Source of the DNA: Staphylococcus muscae
Lineage (GTDB): Bacteria; Bacillota; Bacilli; Staphylococcales; Staphylococcaceae
DNA: 64,000 nucleotides
Assembly: GCF_003019275.1 (NCBI RefSeq)
Contig: NZ_CP027848.1
Coordinates: 1,364,001-1,428,000 of the forward strand
Direction of reading: 5' to 3'
This document shows, one piece after another, positions 46,868 to 54,943 of the stretch (position 1 is the stretch's first letter; each line of letters begins with the position of its first letter). The position numbers were made by a program, and so were the translations under genes. The notes beneath the pieces were generated by a model, which saw only the letters and a program-made list of their open reading frames with translations, was not told the origin of the DNA and ran no database searches.

Positions 46868-47818
46868 TTATACAAATGATACGAGCCAATGCCAGATTCT
46901 TGTCACCAATGACACGAACTCATCCCATAATCTCTGCAAGAAATTACGCGTCTCTTCGTTATCCAATGACTTCAATGCTTCTAACTTATCGCCTGCTGTC
47001 TTCTGAATTGTATCTTTCAGCTCATTTGCCTGTTTTTGGTAAGCTTCAGGATCTTGATTAAGTACATCTGATTGCGCCACATTCATCATCATATTTTGAA
47101 TCACAGCAATCTCATTATTACTTAATACATTATCCAATCCACGCACATTCAATGTCTGATTCACAATGTTGTTAACCGTCAATTCATTAATCTGTTGATC
47201 AGACGCCTTAGCTTCTGCAATTTGCGCCTTCATATCAGCAATCGCTTCATTCAGCGCTTCATCAGAGTAACCTTCTTTCTCTGAATTGTTCTCACTGATA
47301 CGTGCCAATTCATTCAATTCCGTATGTGCATTTTGGATATCTTCACTATTCAACGCATTGCCTTGCGCTTCATAAGCTTTGTATATTCCTGTCAACGCAC
47401 CTTCACCAGTCACTTGATCAATAGAAGCAATACGAATCGTTGCATCTTGAATGCCCGATGTAATCGCTGCATTCATATACTGTTCTTTCGTAATACGCGT
47501 AATATTTTCAGGCGTTTCAATCTTAACATCTACCCCTCGTCCAAAACGCTTAGGTTTAATCAGTGCACTCGAGTGAATATAGTCGTACTCCGTTCCCGTA
47601 AAACGAATAACATCTGTATTCGTTACTTGATACGTTGTCACACCATTACTAACACCTAACTTATCTTTCGTCGCTTCCAATTGATTCTCATTCAAGTCTG
47701 CTCCTTGAAGAAAGATTTCTTCTTTAGGCTTGAACTCGTTGGCGGCATAGGTATTCTGTGCAACACCTACCATCAACAAAGAGGCGGTCAATCCACTGAT
47801 TAATAGTTTCTTATACAT
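46868..47818 (-). CDS. Secreted DUF1002 family protein
   Basis: A 316-aa exported protein. Signal peptide about residues 1-25 (LLISGLTASLLMVGVAQNTYA). Then the DUF1002 pattern: EIFLQGADLNENQLEATKDKLGV, YIHSSALIKPKRFGRGVDVKIETPENITRIT, and a helical Glu/Ala/Asn-rich second half. It ends with a Trp-rich amphipathic helix (WDEFVSLVTRIWHWLVSFV) that might touch membranes. GGAAGTGAG before ATG. Function of the family is not known to me. Monocistronic. Confidence 0.86.
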   Translation of the reverse strand: MYKKLLISGLTASLLMVGVAQNTYAANEFKPKEEIFLQGADLNENQLEATKDKLGVSNGVTTYQVTNTDVIRFTGTEYDYIHSSALIKPKRFGRGVDVKIETPENITRITKEQYMNAAITSGIQDATIRIASIDQVTGEGALTGIYKAYEAQGNALNSEDIQNAHTELNELARISENNSEKEGYSDEALNEAIADMKAQIAEAKASDQQINELTVNNIVNQTLNVRGLDNVLSNNEIAVIQNMMMNVAQSDVLNQDPEAYQKQANELKDTIQKTAGDKLEALKSLDNEETRNFLQRLWDEFVSLVTRIWHWLVSFV

Positions 47819-47895
47819 ATACTCACTTCCTTCTCCACACTTTACCCTATTTTAACATGAGATACGCAATTAAGTATCAATCCTTAGACGCACAA

Positions 47896-47910
47896 AAAAT
47901 TCTGAAAATT
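47896..47910. promoter_or_regulatory. CodY-like box upstream of MetQ-type lipoprotein gene
   Basis: AAAATTCTGAAAATT, read as AATTTTCAGAATTTT on the other strand, differs at two positions from AATTTTCWGAAAATT. It lies 28 nt before a TATAAT -10 at 47938-47943. Confidence 0.5.
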
Positions 47911-47986
47911 TATCTCGCCAAACCCATTTTTCTATGATATAATCCTTTTAATTCATATCAGATAACTATGATATAGGAGGGATACA

Positions 47987-48805
47987 ATGAAATATTTTAA
48001 ATTAAGTATTATTTTCTTGCTGGCACTGGTACTTGTTGCATGTGGCAAAGGGGCAGACAGCAAACAAGAGAATGGAAAATCTTTTACCATCGGTTTTGGC
48101 CCCGGCACATACGAAGAAATATTCCGTGGTGGTGCACTGCCTATCCTAGAGAAAAAAGGTTATGATGTTGAGATTAAAAGCTTCTCTCAAACAGATCAAA
48201 TTAATCCAGCGATGAAGGATGGTGACATTCAAGCATCCATCTTCCAAAGTACGGCATATATGGATAGTATTAACGATAAAATTGATGCAAAAATGATTAA
48301 AAATAACGAAGTCCCAACTGCACCACAGTCACTATGGTCTAAAAAGCACAATTCACTCGATGACATTCAAGACGGTCAAACAATTGCAGTTCCTAATGAT
48401 CCAGTTAACCAAGAACGTGCTTTAAGAATTTTAGAGGACCTTGGTTGGATTAAATTAGACAATAAAACAACAGGTGTTAACTTTAAGCTTTCTAGCGTTC
48501 AACCTGGTAAGTATGACTTAAAATTCAGCGAAGTCGCAGCGCCACAAGTGCTTCGTTCATTAGAAGATGTTGATTACGGTGTCGTGAACGGAAACTACAT
48601 TGCCGATAGCGGTCAAAAAATTAGTGACGCACTTGTCGTTGAAAAAACACCTGATGAACATAAAGTGATGTTGAGTATCAATGAATCTGATAAAGACAAA
48701 GAATGGGCGAAAGCATTGCGTGACACGTACAAGGATCCTGAATTCCAAAAATGGTTCCGTGACCACAAAGAATACAGCGGATATATTGAGCCAACAAATT
48801 GGTAG
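47987..48805 (+). CDS. Orphan ABC transporter substrate-binding lipoprotein, MetQ/NlpA family
   Basis: A 272-aa surface lipoprotein. Lipobox LVAC (Cys about residue 19). NlpA-fold segments: TIGFGPGTYEEIFRGGALPILEKKGYDVEIKSF, TAYMDSIN.., QTIAVPNDPVNQERALRILEDLGWIKL, and EVAAPQVLRSLEDVDYGVVNGNY. AGGAGGGATACA before ATG. No ATPase or permease gene adjoins it; it may use the MetN-MetI complex encoded 2 kb downstream. Substrate (methionine or a related compound) is inferred from the family. Confidence 0.88.
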   Translation: MKYFKLSIIFLLALVLVACGKGADSKQENGKSFTIGFGPGTYEEIFRGGALPILEKKGYDVEIKSFSQTDQINPAMKDGDIQASIFQSTAYMDSINDKIDAKMIKNNEVPTAPQSLWSKKHNSLDDIQDGQTIAVPNDPVNQERALRILEDLGWIKLDNKTTGVNFKLSSVQPGKYDLKFSEVAAPQVLRSLEDVDYGVVNGNYIADSGQKISDALVVEKTPDEHKVMLSINESDKDKEWAKALRDTYKDPEFQKWFRDHKEYSGYIEPTNW

Positions 48806-48952
48806 AAATGCGATTGTAAGAGAAGGGGTTAGGGTTCGATAGGAAGCTGCGTAATCAGTCAAATCGCTGTTTAATCTTATCGAATTGTGAACTGCTGTCG
48901 AGCATTCTGATTGTTGAACACTCAAAAATGAATTTGTCCCATACTTATATCA

Positions 48953-48992
48953 AAGACCTGCGCTTCCATATCAAAGCACAGGTCTTTTTTCA
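48953..48992. terminator. Bidirectional terminator, lipoprotein / bioB
   Basis: AAAGACCTG.GCTT pairs with AAGC.CAGGTCTTT (one bulge), then six T on plus. The 150 nt between the lipoprotein stop and this hairpin hold no gene. Confidence 0.88.
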
Positions 48993-49010
48993 TTGTAGTG
49001 ATGTCATCTA

Positions 49011-49976
49011 TCAATTGCCGTCATCAATCTCATATCCTAGATCTTTGATCATATCATAATCCAATTGATTGGGTTGTCCACCAGTGATAAGGTAATCACC
49101 TACAAAAATGGAGTTTGCTACCATGAGCGCAGTCGCTTGTAAAGAGCGCAAATTCACTTCACGTCCCCCTGCAATACGAATCTCTTTCGATGGATTCACT
49201 AAGCGAAATAACGCCAAAATACGCAAGCAACGCATAGGTGTCAGCGCATCCATCTCTCCAAACTTCGTCCCTTTAATTGGATGTAAGAAGTTGACTGGAA
49301 TACTGTCTGCATCGATATCTTTTAGCGCAAAGGCCATATTTACAATATCTTCATCGGTTTCCCCCATTCCACATATGACACCTGAACAAGGGGATATGTG
49401 GTGTGCCTTCATCGTTTCTATCGTATCGACACGATCTTGATATGTATGCGTTGTGACAACTTCATCATGATATCGTTCACTCGTATTCAAGTTATGGTTA
49501 TATCGATCAACACCTGCTGCTTTTAACTTGGCCGCTTGCACATCATTCGTCAATCCTAAGCATGCACAGACTTTCAATTGTGGGTGTGCTGCTTTAATGT
49601 GTTCGACAGATGCTGTGATATGATCAACTTCTTTATCACTTGGCCCTCTACCACTCATCACAATACAGTATGTCCCTATCTCATTTTCAGCTGCGACTTT
49701 GGCACCTTCTGTAATTTGATTTTCCGAAACCAACGCATATCTTTGTTTTTCTTTCATATCTCTAGACTGCCCGCAGTATCCACAGTCTTCCGGGCAAATA
49801 CCACTCTTCGCATTTAATATCATATTCAACTTTATCTTATGTCCATAATAATGCTTTCGTAATAGATATGCTTCGTGGACGAGTGACATTGTGTCGTATG
49901 ATACATCTGTAAATAATTCCAAAGCCTTTTGGTGTGTTAATGCTACGCCTTCAAGGATATTACGTGCAATATTCAT
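49011..49976 (-). CDS. bioB: Biotin synthase
   Basis: A 321-aa radical-SAM enzyme inserting sulfur into dethiobiotin. [4Fe-4S] motif CPEDCGYC (about residues 61-68), [28 protein letters not shown], and the Arg/Asn-bearing [12 protein letters not shown] near the [2Fe-2S] site. GGGGAGGG ribosome-binding site. It stands alone: no bioA, bioD, bioF or bioW genes are in the window. A BirA-type operator overlaps the promoter. Confidence 0.97.
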   Translation of the reverse strand: MNIARNILEGVALTHQKALELFTDVSYDTMSLVHEAYLLRKHYYGHKIKLNMILNAKSGICPEDCGYCGQSRDMKEKQRYALVSENQITEGAKVAAENEIGTYCIVMSGRGPSDKEVDHITASVEHIKAAHPQLKVCACLGLTNDVQAAKLKAAGVDRYNHNLNTSERYHDEVVTTHTYQDRVDTIETMKAHHISPCSGVICGMGETDEDIVNMAFALKDIDADSIPVNFLHPIKGTKFGEMDALTPMRCLRILALFRLVNPSKEIRIAGGREVNLRSLQATALMVANSIFVGDYLITGGQPNQLDYDMIKDLGYEIDDGN

Positions 49977-50002
49977 ATAAAAACCCTCCCCAATATAGAC
50001 GT

Positions 50003-50045
50003 ATTATAACACTATTGTAATGTTTTTGAAAATTATGTTTACAAT
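50003..50045 (-). promoter_or_regulatory. bioB promoter with BirA operator
   Basis: Minus strand: ATTGTAAAC and ATTACAAT half-sites (50037-50045 and 50014-50021) about 15 nt apart form an imperfect palindrome, with TATAAT at 50003-50008 immediately downstream. The arrangement matches Gram-positive BirA (biotin repressor) operators. Confidence 0.7.
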
Positions 50046-50159
50046 CATAAGTGCAAAACAAAGCGCAAGTAATATGAATACATTGCGCTATTTTTACTTC
50101 AAAATTTGTATATTACATAAAGTTTTAACTTTTATTTTCAGAAAATAGTCAATATTGTG

Positions 50160-50217
50160 TTGACTCCACTTGAAATGTAGCCTACAATAACAATCATTAC
50201 TAAATAAGTCGGAATTA
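50160..50217 (+). promoter_or_regulatory. metNIQ promoter and CymR-like box
   Basis: TTGACT (50160-50165), 17-nt spacer, TACAAT (50183-50188), then ATAAGTCGGAATTA (50204-50217) in the early transcribed region. The AAGTCGGAATTA core is identical to that at tcyP. Confidence 0.78.
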
Positions 50218-50228
50218 GGGAGGCACAT

Positions 50229-51266
50229 ATGATTACGTTTCAAAATGTCAGCAAAACATTCAGTAAAAAACAGACCACTGTACATGCATTAAATGACGTT
50301 TCTTTCACCGTTGATAAAGGGGACATTTTTGGCGTCATTGGTTATAGCGGTGCCGGTAAGAGTACATTAGTGAGACTCGTCAACCAGCTAGAAAAGCAAA
50401 CATCAGGCGATGTATATGTCGATAATCATCACTTAAATACATATACACCCGCAGATTTGCGTAAAGTCAAAAAAGATATCGGCATGATCTTTCAACATTT
50501 CAATCTCCTCAACTCAAAAACAGTCTTCAAAAATGTTGCAATGCCACTTATCCTCAGCAACATCAATCCAACAGAAATCAAAAAACGTGTCGATGAAATG
50601 CTCGCATTCGTTGGATTGGAAGGAAAGTCACAACAATATCCGAGCGAACTATCCGGTGGACAAAAACAACGCGTCGCTATTGCACGTGCGCTTGTCACAA
50701 ACCCTAAAATTTTATTGTGTGACGAAGCGACAAGTGCACTCGATCCGGCAACGACAGATGCAATTCTCGATTTATTGAAGAAAACGAATGAAACATTCGG
50801 TGTTACGATTCTTGTAATCACACATGAGATGAGTGTGATTCAAAAGATTTGTAACCGAGTGGCAGTCATGGAGCAAGGTCGTGTGATTGAATTAGATTCT
50901 GTCAAAAATGTATTCAGTCACCCGAAGACAGAGACTGCTAAGCGTTTCGTTTCTACGGTAATTAATACGGAGCCTTCAGAACACGTTTTAAAACAGATTG
51001 CGCACAAGGACAATGCACAAGTTTATCGCTTGTTTATCGAGAGTGATCAAATCTCCAATGCAATTGTCAATGACTTGATTGCGAAATTCCAAGTTGAAGT
51101 GAACATTATCCATGCATTTATGGCAGAGATTCAAACAGAAGCTGTCGGTTATCTCTGGTTACAAATCATAGGTGATACGACACAACAACAAGCGATTCAA
51201 GCACACTTAACAGAACAACACATTCAATATGAGGAGGTATCAGCAGATGCTCGGTTCATCCATTGA
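50229..51266 (+). CDS. metN: Methionine ABC transporter ATP-binding protein
   Basis: A 345-aa ATPase powering methionine import. Walker A GYSGAGKST (about residue 38-46), signature LSGGQKQR (about residue 140), Walker B ILLCDEATSALD, and the C-terminal NIL regulatory domain (about residues 265-340) where methionine binding gives trans-inhibition. GGGAGGC before ATG. First gene of metNIQ; overlaps metI by 20 nt. Confidence 0.96.
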   Translation: MITFQNVSKTFSKKQTTVHALNDVSFTVDKGDIFGVIGYSGAGKSTLVRLVNQLEKQTSGDVYVDNHHLNTYTPADLRKVKKDIGMIFQHFNLLNSKTVFKNVAMPLILSNINPTEIKKRVDEMLAFVGLEGKSQQYPSELSGGQKQRVAIARALVTNPKILLCDEATSALDPATTDAILDLLKKTNETFGVTILVITHEMSVIQKICNRVAVMEQGRVIELDSVKNVFSHPKTETAKRFVSTVINTEPSEHVLKQIAHKDNAQVYRLFIESDQISNAIVNDLIAKFQVEVNIIHAFMAEIQTEAVGYLWLQIIGDTTQQQAIQAHLTEQHIQYEEVSADARFIH

Positions 51267-51906
51267 TTCATCACAATTACTTGAAGCCCTTTACCAAACA
51301 CTGTATATGGTAACTGTTGCCCTTGTTATCGGTGCATTGATTGGGATTCCCCTCGGTATTTTACTTGTAGTCACACGTCCGAATGGCATCTGGCCAAATC
51401 CCTTTATCCATCATGCCTTGAACCCAATCATCAATATTTTAAGATCTGTACCATTTATTATTTTACTCATCGCCATTGTGCCGTTTACAAAATTATTAGT
51501 CGGGACATCTATTGGAACAACGGCTGCAATTGTACCATTAACCGTTTATGTTGCACCTTATATCGCAAGACTTGTCGAAAACTCTTTATTAGAAGTCGAT
51601 GACGGCATTATCGAAGCAGCCAACGCGATGGGCGCATCACCCATCCAAATTATTCGCTACTTCTTGTTACCAGAAGCACTCGGCTCACTTATCTTATCCA
51701 TCACAACTGCTATTATCGGTTTGATTGGTGCGACTGCAATGGCTGGTGCGGTCGGCGGTGGTGGTATTGGTGATATGGCTCTTGTATATGGCTATCAGCG
51801 TTTTGATACATTTGTCATTCTCATCACCGTTGTCGTCTTAGTCATCATCGTACAACTCATTCAATCACTTGGTAACGTACTCGCAAGAAAAGTAAGAAGA
51901 CATTAA
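51247..51906 (+). CDS. metI: Methionine ABC transporter permease
   Basis: A 219-aa membrane permease with five spans. EAA-type loop EAANAMGASPIQIIRYFLLPEA (about residue 125-145) contacts MetN. ATG is 9 nt after GAGGAGGT, which lies inside the end of metN; a frame start 6 codons earlier overlaps the Shine-Dalgarno sequence. Middle gene of the operon. Confidence 0.96.
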   Translation: MLGSSIDSSQLLEALYQTLYMVTVALVIGALIGIPLGILLVVTRPNGIWPNPFIHHALNPIINILRSVPFIILLIAIVPFTKLLVGTSIGTTAAIVPLTVYVAPYIARLVENSLLEVDDGIIEAANAMGASPIQIIRYFLLPEALGSLILSITTAIIGLIGATAMAGAVGGGGIGDMALVYGYQRFDTFVILITVVVLVIIVQLIQSLGNVLARKVRRH

Positions 51907-51926
51907 ACTCAGGAGGTTTTATAAAT

Positions 51927-52772
51927 ATGAAAAGAATCATGACTCTACTACTTGTAGCTATTTTCGTATTAGCTGCTTGTGGTCAAAACAATGACAATCA
52001 AAAAAAAGTAACAATTGGGATTGCTTCAAACGACTCTAAAGCATGGGAAAAAGTTAAAGAACTCGCAAAAGAAGAAGATATTGATTTGGAGATTAAGCAA
52101 TTCTCTGATTACAATGTACCAAATAAAGCGCTAAGCGATGGGGATATCGACATGAACGCCTTTCAACACTTTGCTTTCCTTGATACATTCAAAAAAGAAA
52201 ATAAAGGAACAGACATCACACCCATTCGTACATCTGTACTCGCACCACTTGGTATCTACTCTGAAAAAGTGAAGGATGTAAAAGATGTAAAAGATGGTGC
52301 TAAAGTGGCCGTTCCTAACGATATTTCAAACCAAGCACGTGCATTGAAATTACTTGAAAGAGCAGGCTTACTTGAACTTAATGATGACTTCGGTCTTTCT
52401 AGTTCAATCAAAGACATCAAAAACAACCCAAAAAACTTAGATATCACTGCCGTGGATGCCCAACAGACAGCACGTGCATTGTCAGATGTAGATATTTCGG
52501 TTATTAATAATGGGGTTGCATCAAAGGCAGGCTTAGATGCGAAGAAAGATCCTATTTTCCTTGAAGATTCAAAAGGAGATACTACGAAACCTTTCATTAA
52601 CATTATCGCAGTGAATACAAAGGACAAAGATAACAAAACATACCAACGTATTGCAGAACTTTATCACTCTAAAGAAGCAAAAGATGCCTTGAAAGAAGAT
52701 ACTAAAGACGGTGAGATTGTCATCGACTTGAAACCATCAGAAATTAAGGAAATTGAAGATAGCTTGAAATAA
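51927..52772 (+). CDS. metQ: Methionine ABC transporter substrate-binding lipoprotein
   Basis: A 281-aa lipoprotein with lipobox LAAC (Cys about residue 18). NlpA-family pattern: VTIGIASNDSKAWEKVKELAKEEDIDLEIKQFSDYNVPNKALSDGDIDMNAFQHFAFLD, KVAVPNDISNQARALKLLERAGLL and ITAVDAQQTARALSDVDISVINNGVA. CAGGAGGT ribosome-binding site; last gene of metNIQ. Methionine or D-methionine/Met-peptide binding is family knowledge. Confidence 0.95.
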   Translation: MKRIMTLLLVAIFVLAACGQNNDNQKKVTIGIASNDSKAWEKVKELAKEEDIDLEIKQFSDYNVPNKALSDGDIDMNAFQHFAFLDTFKKENKGTDITPIRTSVLAPLGIYSEKVKDVKDVKDGAKVAVPNDISNQARALKLLERAGLLELNDDFGLSSSIKDIKNNPKNLDITAVDAQQTARALSDVDISVINNGVASKAGLDAKKDPIFLEDSKGDTTKPFINIIAVNTKDKDNKTYQRIAELYHSKEAKDALKEDTKDGEIVIDLKPSEIKEIEDSLK

Positions 52773-52783
52773 CAATCCAAAGA

Positions 52784-52836
52784 AAAGCGGTAACCACCTT
52801 CTCAAACTACTGAGATTTGGTCGTTACCGCTTCTTT
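52784..52836. terminator. Bidirectional terminator, metQ / ascorbate-type PTS
   Basis: AAGCGGTAAC pairs with GTTACCGCTT, continuing with CTCA/TGAG inside; A/T tails on both sides. Confidence 0.9.
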
Positions 52837-52838
52837 AT

Positions 52839-54197
52839 TTATTTCTCTTGCGCATATTTGTCGTCTGAACGTTTTTGGAACATCACTGCTAATACAGCTA
52901 CAATCGCAATTAATGCTGCAATACCGATTGTACCAAGATATTTTGTAATGTAACCAACAATGATACCGACTGCTAAGAAGTCTGTATCTGAGAATGTTGT
53001 TGCTGCTGAACCTAACTCACCCATGAACGGAATGAATAATAACGGTAAGAATGTGATCAACAAGCCGTTAAGTGCTGAACCTGCTACTGCACCTTTAATA
53101 CCACCACGAGCGTTACCGAACACACCTGCTGTGGCACCTAAGAAGAAGTGTGGTACAACACCAGGTAGAATCACGACACCACCAAGTAAGAACATGATGA
53201 ACATACCAATAACACCTGTGATAAAGCTTACAAAGAATCCGATAAGCACAGCGTTTTGCGCATATGGGAAGACAATCGGACAGTCTAAAGCTGGTTTTGT
53301 ATTCGGTACAAGTTTTTCAGAAATACCTTTAAATGCTGGGACAATTTCCGCTAAAATCAAGCGCACACCTGTTAAGATAATGAATACCCCTGCTGCGAAT
53401 GTAACACCTTGAATGACTGAGAATACGATGAAGTTTGTACCATCACTTAATTCTGTATGAACATACTGCGGACCTGCAAATAATGCTGCGATGATGTATA
53501 GAACAATCATTGTTAATGAAATACTGATTGTACTTTCTCGTAAAAAGCTTAACCCTTTAGGGAAGTTAATATCTTCTGTTGATTTTGATTTGCCTGCAAA
53601 CAGCTTTCCAACTTCACCGGCAGCCCAGTAACTCACTGTACCAAAGTGACCGATTGCCACTTGATTTGATCCAGTAATTTTTGTCATGGTAGACTGACCT
53701 AATGCTGGTAACACTGCCATGATCAATCCTAAAATCAATGAGCCTAAGACAACTGTTAATGTACCTGTGATATTGCCCACTGTAAGTAATATGGCTAAGA
53801 ATGCTGCCATATAGAATGTATGATGCCCTGTTAAGAAAATATACTTAAGATTTGTAAAACGTGCGATTAAGATGTTTACAAGCATCCCGAACATCATAAT
53901 CAATGCCGCTGTTGTACCGTATTCTTTCAATGCGATAGAGATAATCGCTTCGTTATTAGGAACAACCCCTTGTACACCAAATGCTTCTTGGAACATCTGA
54001 CCAAATGGCTCTAAAGAATTGGTTACAACGCCAGCACCGGCACTTAATACAAGGAATCCTAAAATCGTCTTAATCGTACCTGAAGTAATATCTGCTGCTG
54101 ATTTCTTTTGGACAACCAATCCGACAAATGCGATTAATGCAACAAGAATTGCGGGTTGGCTAAAAACATCGACGAAAAACCCTAATACTGAATTCAT
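52839..54197 (-). CDS. ulaA: PTS ascorbate-type transporter subunit IIC
   Basis: A 452-aa membrane permease of the L-ascorbate PTS family with about ten or eleven spans. Family segments: VLSAGAGVVTNSLEPFGQMFQEAFGVQG, GHHTFYMAAFLA, GHFGTVSYWAAGEVGKLF and FPYAQNAVLIGFF. Start MNSVLGFF follows GGAGTGGATGAC; a GTG in that Shine-Dalgarno sequence was rejected. Last gene of the regulator-EIIA-EIIB-EIIC operon. The sugar may be ascorbate or a related acid. Confidence 0.9.
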   Translation of the reverse strand: MNSVLGFFVDVFSQPAILVALIAFVGLVVQKKSAADITSGTIKTILGFLVLSAGAGVVTNSLEPFGQMFQEAFGVQGVVPNNEAIISIALKEYGTTAALIMMFGMLVNILIARFTNLKYIFLTGHHTFYMAAFLAILLTVGNITGTLTVVLGSLILGLIMAVLPALGQSTMTKITGSNQVAIGHFGTVSYWAAGEVGKLFAGKSKSTEDINFPKGLSFLRESTISISLTMIVLYIIAALFAGPQYVHTELSDGTNFIVFSVIQGVTFAAGVFIILTGVRLILAEIVPAFKGISEKLVPNTKPALDCPIVFPYAQNAVLIGFFVSFITGVIGMFIMFLLGGVVILPGVVPHFFLGATAGVFGNARGGIKGAVAGSALNGLLITFLPLLFIPFMGELGSAATTFSDTDFLAVGIIVGYITKYLGTIGIAALIAIVAVLAVMFQKRSDDKYAQEK

Positions 54198-54216
54198 GTC
54201 ATCCACTCCTTTTTAC

Positions 54217-54501
54217 TTACAATACGTTCATTGATTGAAGCTTCTCTTCTAACTTACCTTGTAATTCTACTTTATCTAAAATGTTATCCAATACGATGAC
54301 TTCTCCAAGACGTTGCGCATTTTCTTCTAAGTCACGTCCACAGATGAATAAGTCTGCCATCTCAGGACTCGCTGTCATAATATCACTGTGTTCAACTTGA
54401 ATATCTGAAGGGGCTTGTAATTGTTTTAAAGCCTCCTGTGCGTTCATCTCAACCATAAAGCTACTGCCTAAACCGTGTCCACATACTACTAATATTTTCA
54501 T
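54217..54501 (-). CDS. ulaB: PTS ascorbate-type subunit IIB
   Basis: A 94-aa cytoplasmic phosphocarrier. The phosphocysteine is in VVCGHGLGSSFM at residues ~5-16, as in Lactose/Cellobiose-Ascorbate type IIB proteins; the helix-strand pattern DIQVEHSDIMTASPEMADLFICG follows. GAGGAGAGAGATTAAG before ATG. One base separates it from EIIA. Confidence 0.9.
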   Translation of the reverse strand: MKILVVCGHGLGSSFMVEMNAQEALKQLQAPSDIQVEHSDIMTASPEMADLFICGRDLEENAQRLGEVIVLDNILDKVELQGKLEEKLQSMNVL

Positions 54502-54502
54502 C

Positions 54503-54943
54503 TTAATCTCTCTCCTCTAATAATTGTTTGATTGCTTCCTTACTTTGAGCTGCCATTAGCGCTTCAACCGTATTTGTATCGCTTAAACGCATGGCTAAAT
54601 TTCTCAATACATCTAAGTGCGCCGCTTCATCGACAGCACTCAACACAAAAACTAATGTGGCGTAGCGCCCTGTTTCTGAAAAGTTAATATGTTCTTCTAG
54701 CTTCAACAAACTTAGCCCAACCTTATGAACATCTTCACTCGGTCTTGCATGTGCAATAGCAATCTCTGGTGCAATGACAATATAAGGGCCCATTTCATGC
54801 ACGCTATTAATCATTGCATCAACATATGATTGTTCAAAATACCCATCTTCACGCAAAGGTTGTGCTGCTACACGAATCGCTTCTTCCCAGTCGGTTACAC
54901 GATCCTGTAACTGAATATGTGATGTTTGAATCATCTCTGGCAT
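54503..54943 (-). CDS. ulaC: PTS subunit IIA (ascorbate/mannitol-type)
   Basis: A 146-aa phosphoryl carrier. The phospho-His is in EIAIAHARPSEDV (about residue 67), after GPYIVIAPEIA. The N terminus IQLQDRVTDWEEAIRVAAQPL matches mannitol/fructose-type IIA domains. Starts directly after the regulator stop with GGGAGGG upstream. Transfers phosphate from HPr to EIIB. Confidence 0.9.
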   Translation of the reverse strand: MPEMIQTSHIQLQDRVTDWEEAIRVAAQPLREDGYFEQSYVDAMINSVHEMGPYIVIAPEIAIAHARPSEDVHKVGLSLLKLEEHINFSETGRYATLVFVLSAVDEAAHLDVLRNLAMRLSDTNTVEALMAAQSKEAIKQLLEERD

